Assembly: GCA_028291055.1 (NCBI GenBank)
Contig: JAQGIP010000079.1
Coordinates: forward strand, 1-54,870
DNA length: 54,870 nt
Origin: Caulobacter sp.
GTDB lineage: Bacteria > Pseudomonadota > Alphaproteobacteria > Caulobacterales > Caulobacteraceae
Direction of reading: 5' to 3'
Below the pieces are notes generated by a model. That model saw only the letters and a program-made list of their open reading frames with translations. It ran no database searches and was not told the origin of the DNA. The translations under genes were made by a program, and so were the position numbers. Numbering within the stretch: position 1 is the first letter of the stretch; every line of letters begins with the position of its first letter. Shown here piece after piece: positions 7,268 to 15,686 of the stretch.

Positions 7268-10200
7268 ATGTCGAGTACTACGTTGGCCTTCCAGGGCGTG
7301 GAAGGCTATGGCGCGGCCACTGTGGGCGGTCGCGGCGGTCAGGTCCTGACCGTAACCAATCTGAACGACTCCGGGGCCGGGAGTCTGCGCTGGGCGTTGG
7401 AAGACGTCAGCGGTCCGCGCACCGTGGTGTTCGCCGTCAACGGCGTCATCCACCTGGACACCCAGATCCTCATCCAGAACGACTATGTCACCATCGCCGG
7501 CCAGACCGCGCCGGGCGACGGCATCACCCTGGAAGGCAGCCGCATCCGGGTAAAGGCCGACGAGGTGATCATCCGCGGGATGCATTTCCGGCCGGGCGAC
7601 GGCGAAACCGGCCAGGACCCCGCCGACCGCGACGGCCTGATGATCGGCACCACCGACTTCACGATCCGCAACGTGGTGGTCGACCACAACTCCTTCGAAT
7701 GGGCCACCGACGAGAACCTGTCGCTGAACGGCTCGATGGACGGCGTCACCATCTCCAACAACATAATCGCCGAGGGGCTGAGCAACAGCCTCAACCCCAA
7801 GGGCGAGCACTCCAAGGGCCTGCTGCTGTCCAACTGGGATCAGCTGGACGGGGCCGCCGACATCAACATCTCGATCCTCCGCAACCTGTTCGCCGGCAAC
7901 GAGCAGCGCAATCCGGAGGTCCGCGCCGGCCAGAACGTCGAGATCCTCAACAACTACATCTACGACGCGGGCCTGTCGGGCCGGATCATCGCCATCGGCG
8001 GCGGCAGCGAAGGCGTGCTGGCCACCACGGTCAAGATCGTCGGCAACGTCATGGCCTCGGGCCTCGACAGCCGGCCCGACGACCGCGCGCCGATCTCGGT
8101 GTCGGACATGGGCGCGGGCAGTTCGATCTATCTGGCCGACAATCTGTGGTCGGACCTTTCCGTCGACGCGGCGGGCAACCAGGACCAGACGCTGCTGGCC
8201 TGGGACGACGGCGGGCTGAAATACGTGGTCGCCGCGGCGAGTTTCGGCAGCGGCGCGACCATCCTCGATTCCCAGGATGTGGCCGGCTATGTGCTGGCCC
8301 ACGCCGGCGCCAATCCCGGCGCCCGCGACACCGTCGACGCCTATGTCGTCGCCGCCGCGCTTCAGGGCGCGCCGCTGATCGTCGATACGGTGGATCAGGC
8401 GGGCGGCTATCCGAGCGTCGAAGCGGTCCGGGCCGCCGTCGACACAGACCTCGACGGCATGCCCAACTGGTTCGAGGACCTCTATGGCTTCAATTCCAAG
8501 GTCGCCGACAACAACGGCGACAGCGACCACGACGGCTATACGAACATCGAGGAATACATCAACGGCCTGATCGACGGGGTGGCGCTCATACCGGCGCGGC
8601 CGCTGCTGACCGTGCTGCCGTTGGACGGCCACAACGACACCCTGGTGTTTGGCGCGGACGCCCTCATACTTGGCCGCGTGGTGGTGGGCTTCGATCCCAA
8701 CGAGGGCGACCGCATCGATCTGACGGCCCTGCTCGGCGACTATGATCCGGCGGCGGACAATCTCTCCGACTATCTGCAGATCACCCAGTTCGGCGGCGCC
8801 CAGATCATCGCCGTGGACCGCGACGGCGTCGGCGGCCAGTACGTCATGACCTTCGTGGCCGAGTTGGTCGATACGCCCGACTTCTTCACCCAGACCACCA
8901 TCATCGCCAGCACCGCCAACGCCTTCAAGGACGTGGTCGGCGACATCGCCGGCAACACGCTGAAGGGCGCGACCACCGCCGACCGCCTGCTGGGCCTGGC
9001 CGGCGCCGACACCCTGATGGGCATGGCGGGGGCCGACTGGCTGGAAGGCGGCGCCGGGGCCGACAAGTTGGACGGCGGGGCCGGCGACGACGTGATGATC
9101 GGCGGGGCCGACAACGACACCTATACGGTCGACAGCACGGGCGACGTCGTCGTCGAACTGGCCGGCGGCGGCGACATCGACCTGGTCAACGCCGGCGTCG
9201 ACTATGTGCTGGGCGCGGAGATCGAGAACCTCAACCTGACCGGAACCGCGGCCATCGACGGAACCGGCAACACCCTCGCCAACAAGATCATTGGCAATGC
9301 GGCGTCCAACACCATCGACGGTGGCCTGGGCGACGACCTGTTGTCGGGCGGCGCGGGCGACGACCGCCTCTATGGCGGCGCGGGCGTCGACAAGCTGGAC
9401 GGCGGGCTGGGCGCGGACCTGATGATCGGCGGCCAGGGCGGCGACGCCTATGTGGTCGATAACGTCGGCGACGTGATCTCCGAGCTGGCCGATGGCGGCG
9501 TCGACACCGTCAACGCCTCGGTCAGCTACACCCTGACTGCCGAGCTGGAGACGCTGATCCTGTCGGGGACCGCGGCCATCAACGGCACGGGCAACGGCCT
9601 CGACAACAAGATCGCCGGCAATGCCGCCGCCAATGTCATCGACGGCGGAGCCGGTGACGACCAGCTGACCGGGGGCGACGGGGCCGACAGGCTGATCGGC
9701 GGGCTGGGCAACGACAAGATCGACGGCGGCCTGGGCGCCGACGCCATGATCGGCGGGGCCGGCAATGACAGCTATGTGGTCGACAACGCCGCCGACACCA
9801 TCACCGAACTGGCCAACGGGGGGAGCGACACGGTGAGCGCCACCGCCAGCTGGGTGATGTCGCTGGAGATCGAGACCCTGACCCTCGGGGGAACGGGCGC
9901 CATCAACGGCACGGGCAGCGCCCAGGCCAACAAGATCACCGGCAACGGCGCGGCCAACCTGCTGGACGGCAAGGCCGGCGACGACGCCCTGTCGGGCGGG
10001 GCGGGGGCCGACAAGCTGACCGGCGGCGCGGGCTTCGACGCCCTGACCGGCGGGGCCGACGCCGACACCTTCATCTTTGCCAACGGCGACGCGGCGCTGA
10101 CGACGGGGACCAGCGACACCATCACCGACTTCCTGGTGGGAACCGACCACATCGACCTGGCCGGCGTCTCCGGCAAGCTGGCGGCCTCGGCCTTCTCCAG

Positions 10201-10432
10201 CGTCTGGCTGAGCGGCGCCACCTACGCCAGCGCGCTCGCCAAGGCCCAGGCCATCATGACCGCCGGCCACCAGACCGCCGTCTTCATCGCCGGCGCCAAG
10301 GACGGCTGGCTGTTCTGGAACACCGACTCCAACCCCCTGCCCGATCAGGTCGTGCTGCTGAAGGGCCTGGGCTTCGCCAGCCAGGCCGGCTTCGACAGCG
10401 GCCACCACTTCACCATCGACGGCATCATCTGA
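7268..10432 (+). CDS. Secreted pectate-lyase-like (PL1-type) parallel beta-helix protein with RTX calcium-binding C-terminus
   Basis: A 1054-residue multidomain exoprotein. Residues 1 to about 330 resemble polysaccharide lyase family 1: [15 protein letters not shown] start, [17 protein letters not shown] (calcium-site region), and the catalytic-arginine segment [17 protein letters not shown] followed by [10 protein letters not shown]. Around 392-435 a calcium-binding Asp-rich segment ([18 protein letters not shown], then [17 protein letters not shown]) precedes a linker domain. About 558-930 are RTX nonapeptide repeats ([15 protein letters not shown] type) interleaved with three modules of about 108 residues. 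The tail ([10 protein letters not shown] onward) matches C-termini of type I-secreted RTX proteins. There is no Sec signal peptide. Type I secretion is therefore expected, but no ABC/HlyD genes are adjacent. The ATG at 7268 is preferred over the TTG at 7262. Confidence 0.88.
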   Translation: MSSTTLAFQGVEGYGAATVGGRGGQVLTVTNLNDSGAGSLRWALEDVSGPRTVVFAVNGVIHLDTQILIQNDYVTIAGQTAPGDGITLEGSRIRVKADEVIIRGMHFRPGDGETGQDPADRDGLMIGTTDFTIRNVVVDHNSFEWATDENLSLNGSMDGVTISNNIIAEGLSNSLNPKGEHSKGLLLSNWDQLDGAADINISILRNLFAGNEQRNPEVRAGQNVEILNNYIYDAGLSGRIIAIGGGSEGVLATTVKIVGNVMASGLDSRPDDRAPISVSDMGAGSSIYLADNLWSDLSVDAAGNQDQTLLAWDDGGLKYVVAAASFGSGATILDSQDVAGYVLAHAGANPGARDTVDAYVVAAALQGAPLIVDTVDQAGGYPSVEAVRAAVDTDLDGMPNWFEDLYGFNSKVADNNGDSDHDGYTNIEEYINGLIDGVALIPARPLLTVLPLDGHNDTLVFGADALILGRVVVGFDPNEGDRIDLTALLGDYDPAADNLSDYLQITQFGGAQIIAVDRDGVGGQYVMTFVAELVDTPDFFTQTTIIASTANAFKDVVGDIAGNTLKGATTADRLLGLAGADTLMGMAGADWLEGGAGADKLDGGAGDDVMIGGADNDTYTVDSTGDVVVELAGGGDIDLVNAGVDYVLGAEIENLNLTGTAAIDGTGNTLANKIIGNAASNTIDGGLGDDLLSGGAGDDRLYGGAGVDKLDGGLGADLMIGGQGGDAYVVDNVGDVISELADGGVDTVNASVSYTLTAELETLILSGTAAINGTGNGLDNKIAGNAAANVIDGGAGDDQLTGGDGADRLIGGLGNDKIDGGLGADAMIGGAGNDSYVVDNAADTITELANGGSDTVSATASWVMSLEIETLTLGGTGAINGTGSAQANKITGNGAANLLDGKAGDDALSGGAGADKLTGGAGFDALTGGADADTFIFANGDAALTTGTSDTITDFLVGTDHIDLAGVSGKLAASAFSSVWLSGATYASALAKAQAIMTAGHQTAVFIAGAKDGWLFWNTDSNPLPDQVVLLKGLGFASQAGFDSGHHFTIDGII
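9115..10065 (+). repeat. Three tandem RTX-linked modules of about 325 bp within the lyase gene
   Basis: The protein segments beginning [16 protein letters not shown] and DSYVVDNA start near 9118, 9445 and 9768. Each unit continues through a TxSxxxEIExLxLxGTxAIxGTGN strand-rich segment into an N-K-I-x-G-N-A and GGxGxD calcium repeat. The units are diverged at DNA level, so this is old protein-domain duplication rather than a mobile repeat. Confidence 0.75.
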
Positions 10433-10472
10433 GGCGCCGACAGGCCGCGCGGCGCGCGCTATATCCGCTTAT

Positions 10473-11978
10473 ATGAGCGACGCGAACGGGGATCAGGCCT
10501 TCGACCTTCTGGTGGTGGGCGGCGGCATCAACGGGGTGGGCATTGCCCGCGACGCGGCGGGCCGTGGGCTTTCGGTCCTGCTGGTCGAGCGCCACGACCT
10601 GGCCGGCGCCACCTCATCTGCCTCCTCCAAGCTGGTGCATGGCGGCCTGCGTTATCTCGAACAGTTCGAATTCCGCCTGGTCCGCGAAAGTCTGGCCGAG
10701 CGCGAGGTGCTGCTGAATGCCGCGCCCCACATCATCCGGCCCCTGCGCTTCGTGCTGCCGGTCCATAAGGGCCTGCGCCCGCCGTGGATGCTGCGCACGG
10801 GCCTGTTCCTCTACGACCACATCGGCGGGCGCAAACGTCTGCCCGCCACCACCACGGTGAAGCGCGGCCACGACCTGATGCTGGATCCGCTGAAGGACAG
10901 CTTCCGGATGGGGTTTGAATATTCCGACTGCTGGGCCGACGACGCGCGGCTGGTGGTGCTGAACGCCCGCGACGCCGCCGAGCGCGGCGCGGAAATCCAG
11001 GTCGGCTGGAGCCTGGCCGCGGCCCGGCGCGACGGCGGTCACTGGGTGGCGGACCTCAAGTCGGAATCCGGCGAGACCCGCACGGTGCGCGCCCGCGCCC
11101 TGGTCAACGCCGGCGGCCCCTGGGTGGGCGAGGTCCTGGGCCTGACCGGCGCGGCCAAGAAGGCCCATCACGAACCGCGCCTGGTCAAGGGCAGCCATAT
11201 CGTCGTGCCGCGCCTGCACGATGGCGACCAGGCCTTCACCTTCCAGAACGACGACGGCCGCATCGCCTTCGTGGTTCCCTACGAAGAAGACTTCAGCCTG
11301 ATCGGCACCACCGACATCCCCTATGACGACGACCCGGCCGCCCCGGTCGCGAGCCCACAGGAGATCGACTACCTCTGCGAGCTGGTCTCCGACTACCTCA
11401 TCACCCCGGTGACCAAGGCCGATGTGGTCTGGACCTATTCCGGCGTGCGGCCCCTCTATGACGACGGCGAGGCCAATGCCTCGGCGGTGACCCGCGACTA
11501 TGTCTTCGACATGGACGCGCCCGCCGGCCAGGCGCCCCTGCTGTCCATCTTCGGCGGCAAGCTGACCACCTACCGCAAGCTGGCCGAGCATGCGATGGCC
11601 GACCTCCAGCCGGCGCTCGGCTTCAAGGCCGGCCCCTGGACCGCCCCCGCCATCCTGCCCGGCGGCGATCTTCCGAACGCGGATTTCGAGCCCTTCGCCG
11701 CCGAACAGGTCCGCCGCTACGCCTGGGCGCCCGCCCGCATGGTGCGCCGCATGAGCCATGCCTATGGCACGCGCCTGGAACGGGTCATGGGTTCAGCGAC
11801 AAAGCTGGCCGACCTCGGCGAAGCCTTCTCGCCCGACCTCAGCGAAGCCGAGCTGGACCACATGAAGCGCGACGAGTGGACCCGCGACGCCAAGGCCGCC
11901 CTGTGGCGGCGCTCCAAGCTGGGCCTGCATCTAAGCGCCGATCAGCAGGCGCGCGTCGCCGCCTGGTTCGTGGGCTGA
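10473..11978 (+). CDS. glpD: Aerobic glycerol-3-phosphate dehydrogenase
   Basis: FAD-dependent, membrane-associated enzyme of 501 residues oxidising sn-glycerol-3-phosphate to dihydroxyacetone phosphate and passing electrons to quinone. The FAD motif is VVGGGINGVGIARDAAGRG at 14-32. GlpD signatures follow: ATSSASSKLVHGGLRYLE, LVNAGGPWV, FVVPYEEDFSLIGTTD and SIFGGKLTTYRKLAE. Length and collinearity match the family. The ATG at 10473 has no Shine-Dalgarno sequence; the upstream bases read CGCTATATCCGCTTAT, so a leaderless or near-leaderless transcript is possible. It lies 40 bp after the lyase gene. No glpF, glpK or glpR is adjacent. Confidence 0.96.
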   Translation: MSDANGDQAFDLLVVGGGINGVGIARDAAGRGLSVLLVERHDLAGATSSASSKLVHGGLRYLEQFEFRLVRESLAEREVLLNAAPHIIRPLRFVLPVHKGLRPPWMLRTGLFLYDHIGGRKRLPATTTVKRGHDLMLDPLKDSFRMGFEYSDCWADDARLVVLNARDAAERGAEIQVGWSLAAARRDGGHWVADLKSESGETRTVRARALVNAGGPWVGEVLGLTGAAKKAHHEPRLVKGSHIVVPRLHDGDQAFTFQNDDGRIAFVVPYEEDFSLIGTTDIPYDDDPAAPVASPQEIDYLCELVSDYLITPVTKADVVWTYSGVRPLYDDGEANASAVTRDYVFDMDAPAGQAPLLSIFGGKLTTYRKLAEHAMADLQPALGFKAGPWTAPAILPGGDLPNADFEPFAAEQVRRYAWAPARMVRRMSHAYGTRLERVMGSATKLADLGEAFSPDLSEAELDHMKRDEWTRDAKAALWRRSKLGLHLSADQQARVAAWFVG

Positions 11979-12007
11979 ACGGGACAGCAACTGTGCGAGT
12001 GGGTGGG

Positions 12008-12511
12008 ATGCGAGACGATTCGCGTGTCGGAGATTTCGGCCGTCAGGGCCTGCTTCAGTTGGTGGCCGGGAACTACCCCGTGATCGCCCACAGCCTGCTT
12101 CGGCCGCTGCTGGACCTGTTCAGCATTTCGCGCGACGCCTGCGGCGGCGACATGGACAAGTTCCTGATCATGCTGGTCGTGGCGATCCGGACCACGGAAC
12201 ACAGCCTGTTTGCAACCTACAGCCCCGCCCAGCTGTTGAGCGGCGAGGTCCCGGTCTTCCCCAGTCTGGGGACCAATGTCCGCTCGGTCGCCGACTCCAT
12301 CGCCGTTCCCAAGGAAACCGTCCGCCGCAAGGTCGGCGAGCTGGTTGAAGCTGGCTGGATCGCGCGTGAAGGCAAGGAACTGCGGTTTACCTCCCTTGCC
12401 TATCAGCAGCTCTCCGGCGCCCGGGTGGCCATCGAGCGTCTCGCCGTGCGCAACTTCGAGGTCATCACCAAGCTGATCGGACAGCGATCGGAGCCGTGCG
12501 CCGAAGACTAG
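12008..12511 (+). CDS. Winged-helix domain protein of unknown function
   Basis: A 167-residue protein that I do not recognise as a named family. The N-terminal half is helical (GNYPVIAHSLLRPLLDLFSISRD). Residues about 90-140 look like a winged helix-turn-helix: NVRSVADSIAVPKETVRRKVGELVEAGWI followed by a wing-like EGKELRFTS. This is the arrangement of MarR/GntR-type DNA-binding domains, so a transcription factor is likely. The start is the ATG at 12008 behind a G-rich GGGTGGG; an upstream frame overlapping glpD by over 100 bp is ignored. Its stop shares the tetranucleotide CTAG (12508-12511) with the stop of the convergent receiver gene. Confidence 0.7.
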   Translation: MRDDSRVGDFGRQGLLQLVAGNYPVIAHSLLRPLLDLFSISRDACGGDMDKFLIMLVVAIRTTEHSLFATYSPAQLLSGEVPVFPSLGTNVRSVADSIAVPKETVRRKVGELVEAGWIAREGKELRFTSLAYQQLSGARVAIERLAVRNFEVITKLIGQRSEPCAED

Positions 12512-12915
12512 ATGGCGGAGGGGTCCGACAAGCCCCTCACCACGTCCAGGAACTGCTCGGGAGAGAAGGGCTTGGCCAGGGTGGCGTCGACGCCCAGCAT
12601 GGTCGCCATATGCAGCAGATCCAGGGAGCCCAGACGCCCGCGCCCAGAGATCGCCAGGATCCGCACCGTCGGAAAGGTCCGCTTCACCGCCGAGATCAGT
12701 TCGATGCCGTCACCATTGGGCATGATGATGTCGCTGACCAGAATGTCCGGCGTCCGCGCCTTCAGGCTCGACAGGGCCTGGGCGCCGTCAATCGCCTCCG
12801 CGACCTCGTAGCCGGCGTTGCGCAAGGCGCGGCTGATCGCCCCGCGAAACGGCGCATCGTCATCAACCAGCAATATCGACGTCGAACCCACACGCACCAC
12901 CAGAAGTTGGCGCAT
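12508..12915 (-). CDS. Stand-alone response regulator receiver protein
   Basis: A 135-residue single-domain CheY-like receiver. The acidic pair is in ILLVDDDAPF (about 14-23), the phospho-acceptor Asp in DILVSDIIMPNGDG (about 62), the Thr/Ser switch position in ILAISGRG, and the conserved Lys in ATLAKPFSPEQF (about 114). There is no output domain. It would relay phosphate within a phosphorelay or act by protein contact. A hybrid kinase lies 9 kb away at 1425-3230, but a link is only a guess. A GTG eight codons downstream is an alternative start. It overlaps the convergent winged-helix gene by 4 nt. Confidence 0.88.
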   Translation of the reverse strand: MRQLLVVRVGSTSILLVDDDAPFRGAISRALRNAGYEVAEAIDGAQALSSLKARTPDILVSDIIMPNGDGIELISAVKRTFPTVRILAISGRGRLGSLDLLHMATMLGVDATLAKPFSPEQFLDVVRGLSDPSAI

Positions 12916-12975
12916 AGCTAGGGTGCGGGGTTTGACGGGGCCATGGTGGGAAGACCCAATTTGGGCCCATGTCCT

Positions 12976-13953
12976 TCATCCGGCGCGCTGGCCCGGTCTT
13001 CTCAATCGTCGCAGCAGCGGCCGCTCCACCAGCCAATGCACCGCCAGTCCGCTGGCGACGGCGGCCGCTACCGCCACGGGCAGCCTGACGGCGAACGGCG
13101 CCGCGGCCAGCACCGTGGCCGCCGCGGTGATCGCCAGCCTGTGGCTCAGATAGATGGCGTAGGAGGCGTCGCCGAGCCGCTCAAGCCAGGCCATGGCGGG
13201 CCAGCGTCCGGCGACCTCCAGGGACAACGCTCCGCCGACAATGGCCGTGGCCGGAAGACCCCAGAGGATAGCCCGCCAGTTGCCGGGGTCATCGCCGCCC
13301 ACCGGCCAGCTGGCGGCCAACGCGACCACGCCCAACCCCATCCACGCCACGCCCCAGCGCGCCGGCGGCAGCCCCCGCGCCAGCAGCGCCCGGCCCAGGC
13401 CCATGCCCAGCGCGAACTCCAGCAGCATGGAGTTGCCCACCAGCATGTAGAAGGGCGGATTGCCGTAGCCGATCAGGAACAGGGCCGAAAGCGCCAGGAT
13501 CACCGCCAGGAATTGCCGGTCCCGGGGCAGGAAGAGGGCCACGGTGAATAGACCGTAGAACACCGCCTCGTAGGGCAGGCTCCAGCCCTGGGCCAGGGCC
13601 GGAAACGGCAGGCCCGCCGGATTGAAATGGGGAATGAAGGCCAGCGACAGCAGCACATGCGACCAGGTCGGGCGCACATCCCAGTGCACCAGCGGCCAGA
13701 CCATGGCCACCGCTACCACGGCCAATGTCGCCAGCCAGTAGGGGGGTGCGACGCGCCGCACCCGGTGCAAGAAGAAGGTCGCCGGCTTGCGCTCACGGTC
13801 CGCCGTCACCAGCCACATCACGCAGCCGCTGATCACGAAGAACAGGTCCACCCCCGCCGCGCCCAGGTGCAGGTCGGCATGAGTCCATTGGCCCGCGTGG
13901 AAGACCGCCACCGCCAGGGCCGCGAAGCCGCGCAGCACCTGGATCGACGCCAA
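12976..13953 (-). CDS. Acyltransferase family 3 integral membrane protein
   Basis: Multi-pass inner-membrane O-acyltransferase of the OafA/ExoZ type that would acylate a surface sugar or polysaccharide. It has the typical start LASIQVLRGFAALAVAVFHA with the family His, then VDLFFVISGCVMW and FFLHRVRRVAPPYW (the R-x-x-R-x-x-P-Y motif), about ten transmembrane helices and the end YLSHRLAITAA...VERPLLRRLRR. No ATG is available. TTG at 13953 gives the expected N-terminus; the frame stays open to a TTG at 14070, which would overlap selO by 64 bp. The start is therefore uncertain. It follows selO on the same strand. Confidence 0.85.
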   Translation of the reverse strand: MASIQVLRGFAALAVAVFHAGQWTHADLHLGAAGVDLFFVISGCVMWLVTADRERKPATFFLHRVRRVAPPYWLATLAVVAVAMVWPLVHWDVRPTWSHVLLSLAFIPHFNPAGLPFPALAQGWSLPYEAVFYGLFTVALFLPRDRQFLAVILALSALFLIGYGNPPFYMLVGNSMLLEFALGMGLGRALLARGLPPARWGVAWMGLGVVALAASWPVGGDDPGNWRAILWGLPATAIVGGALSLEVAGRWPAMAWLERLGDASYAIYLSHRLAITAAATVLAAAPFAVRLPVAVAAAVASGLAVHWLVERPLLRRLRRPGQRAG

Positions 13954-14006
13954 CCTGCCCGTGAAGGCGGCCCCGCCCCGCCGCGCGCCCTGATCGCCCG
14001 GCGCGG

Positions 14007-15437
14007 TCAGAGGGCGTAGGCCTGGCGCGCGGTCTCGATGGCGTCCAGCTTGGCGCGCAGGGCGGTCCAATCATCGGCCTGCGCGATCGGCGCCCAGAGG
14101 CTCTCGACCTCCTCGATCAGCATCTCCTCCGGCTCGGCGCGGCTGAAGTAGGGGTGGCCCAGCCGCTCCGGCCGCTCCGCCTCAAAGCCCTCGAGCTGCG
14201 TACGGAAGGCCGCGAAGGTCTCGCCGGCATAGAGGTCGCCGCGCGGCCCCCCCAGCGCCCGGCCCTCGCTCATCGGACCGCCGAACCAGTCGAAGAAGAA
14301 GGGCTCCCAGCGCAGGCGATCACCTGCCTCCTTCGCCCCCTCGGCCAGGGCCCGGAAGGCGGCGTTGACCAGGGCGACATCGGCTTCTTCATCGCGCGGC
14401 TTCAGCCCCAGCCGCGCCAGCATCGCGGTGCGCAGCTCATTGCGGTAGGCGTCGGAGAAGCCGTTGAGCGCCGCGACCAGGCTGTCGCTCTCGCCCACCA
14501 GGGTCAGGCAGCCGGCCAGTTGCTGCAGGTTCCAGAAGGCCGCTTCCGGCTGCCGGCCGAAGCTGTAGAGGCCGCTGTGGTCGAAATAGGCGGCGGTGAA
14601 GTTGGGGTCGTTGCGCGGCAGGAAGCGCCAGGGGCCGTAGTCGAAGCTCTCGCCCGTCACCACCATATTGTCCGTGTTCAGAACCCCGTGCACGAAACCC
14701 GCCGCCATCCAGCGCGCCGTCAGCCTGGCGGTGCGCGCCACCACCTCGCCCAGCAGGGCGGCGGGCAGGTCGGCGGACCCGGCCAGATGCGGGAAATAGA
14801 TCTCGCTCACATGCTCCACCAGCCTGCCGACCAGATCGGCCCGGTCGAAGAAGGCGTGGCGCTGGAAGGTGCCGAAGCGGATGTGGCTGTGCGACAGCCG
14901 GGTCAGCACGGCCGAGCGCGTCGGGCTGGGCTCGTCGTTGCGCTGGAGGTCCTCGCCGGTTTCCACCAGGGAGAAGGCCCGGCTGGTGGGCACGCCCAGC
15001 GCCTCCAGCATCCCCGCCGCCAGCACTTCCCGCACGCCGCCCTTCAAGGTCAGCCGCCCGTCGGCGGTGCGTGACCAGGGCGTCTGGCCCGAGCCCTTGG
15101 TGGCGAGGTCGAGCAACCTGTCGCTCCCCGCCTCGCGCAGCTGGGCGAACAGGAAGCCCCTCCCGTCGCCCAGGTCGGGGTTGTAGCTGCGGAACTGATG
15201 GCCGTGATAGCGCATGGCCAGGGGGCCGGGCTGGTTGTCGGGCAGCGGTTTGAACCGCCCGAAGTGCTCCAGCCATTCCGCGTCGGTCAGGGTATCGAGC
15301 CCGACGCTCGCGGCCGCGCGGTCGTTGCGCACGCGAAGGATGGTCGCCGGGAAGTCGGCCGGGGCCACCGGATCGGCAAACTCCGGCCCCAGTTTCATAT
15401 ACTCCGGATCGGGTCGATAGGCGGGGGAGACGGGCAT
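14007..15437 (-). CDS. selO: SelO/YdiU-family protein adenylyltransferase (pseudokinase)
   Basis: A 476-residue member of the SelO family, kinase-like proteins that transfer AMP from ATP to Ser/Thr/Tyr of targets. Family signatures: MRYHGHQFRSYNPDLGDGRG (75-94), LATKGSGQTPWSR (111-123), the GGVREVLAAGMLEALGVPTSRAFSLV helix, AAGFVHGVLNTDNM (metal-binding Asn/Asp) and SFDYGPWRFLP. The ATG at 15437 has an AGGA ribosome-binding site; the frame extends 27 codons further but that extension is not conserved-looking. Bacterial SelO lacks the C-terminal selenocysteine, as here. Confidence 0.95.
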   Translation of the reverse strand: MPVSPAYRPDPEYMKLGPEFADPVAPADFPATILRVRNDRAAASVGLDTLTDAEWLEHFGRFKPLPDNQPGPLAMRYHGHQFRSYNPDLGDGRGFLFAQLREAGSDRLLDLATKGSGQTPWSRTADGRLTLKGGVREVLAAGMLEALGVPTSRAFSLVETGEDLQRNDEPSPTRSAVLTRLSHSHIRFGTFQRHAFFDRADLVGRLVEHVSEIYFPHLAGSADLPAALLGEVVARTARLTARWMAAGFVHGVLNTDNMVVTGESFDYGPWRFLPRNDPNFTAAYFDHSGLYSFGRQPEAAFWNLQQLAGCLTLVGESDSLVAALNGFSDAYRNELRTAMLARLGLKPRDEEADVALVNAAFRALAEGAKEAGDRLRWEPFFFDWFGGPMSEGRALGGPRGDLYAGETFAAFRTQLEGFEAERPERLGHPYFSRAEPEEMLIEEVESLWAPIAQADDWTALRAKLDAIETARQAYAL

Positions 15438-15599
15438 GGTTCCTAATGGGAACAGAGCGGCCAAGACGCAAGCCACATCGAACGGCGTTCTGCAACTGTT
15501 TCTGTCACATTCTCGCAACAGACCGCCACAATCCCTTACCTTACAACGGTTTCATTTGGACCCGTACCCCATCCTTGGTAGCCCGCACGCCTTACGTCG

Positions 15600-15637
15600 G
15601 GGGGCGGAGGCTTGGGATAGAGCCTCCGCCCCCTTTC
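15600..15637. terminator. Strong hairpin followed by T-rich tract in the receptor leader
   Basis: A perfect 13-bp stem, GGGGGCGGAGGCT (15600-15612) with AGCCTCCGCCCCC (15621-15633) around an 8-nt loop, is followed by TTTCTATT. This is the form of an intrinsic terminator. It lies 53 bp upstream of the TonB receptor ATG at 15687 and points into that gene. There is no convergent or upstream plus-strand gene to terminate, since selO runs the other way. It may be a leader attenuator or a 5'-protective hairpin. Confidence 0.7.
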
Positions 15638-15686
15638 TATTCAACCAGGGCTTTGGCAGTCAGCCGAGGCCCCCTCGGGGAAGATA

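Noticed and set aside
9109..10065. Regularly repeating GGCGGGGCCGG-type DNA considered as a CRISPR array or tandem DNA repeat
   Set aside because: The units are diverged, coding and in frame, with conserved RTX protein pattern; there are no spacers or identical repeats.
7181..10408. A 1075-codon open frame antisense to the lyase gene
   Set aside because: It mirrors the RTX gene codon by codon in very G+C-rich DNA, has low-complexity Val/Gly/Asp-rich sequence and no recognisable domain; the plus strand has clear PL1 and RTX motifs.
15519..15599. Cobalamin or other riboswitch upstream of the TonB receptor
   Set aside because: No B12-box or other conserved aptamer core was seen; only the terminator-like hairpin is supported.
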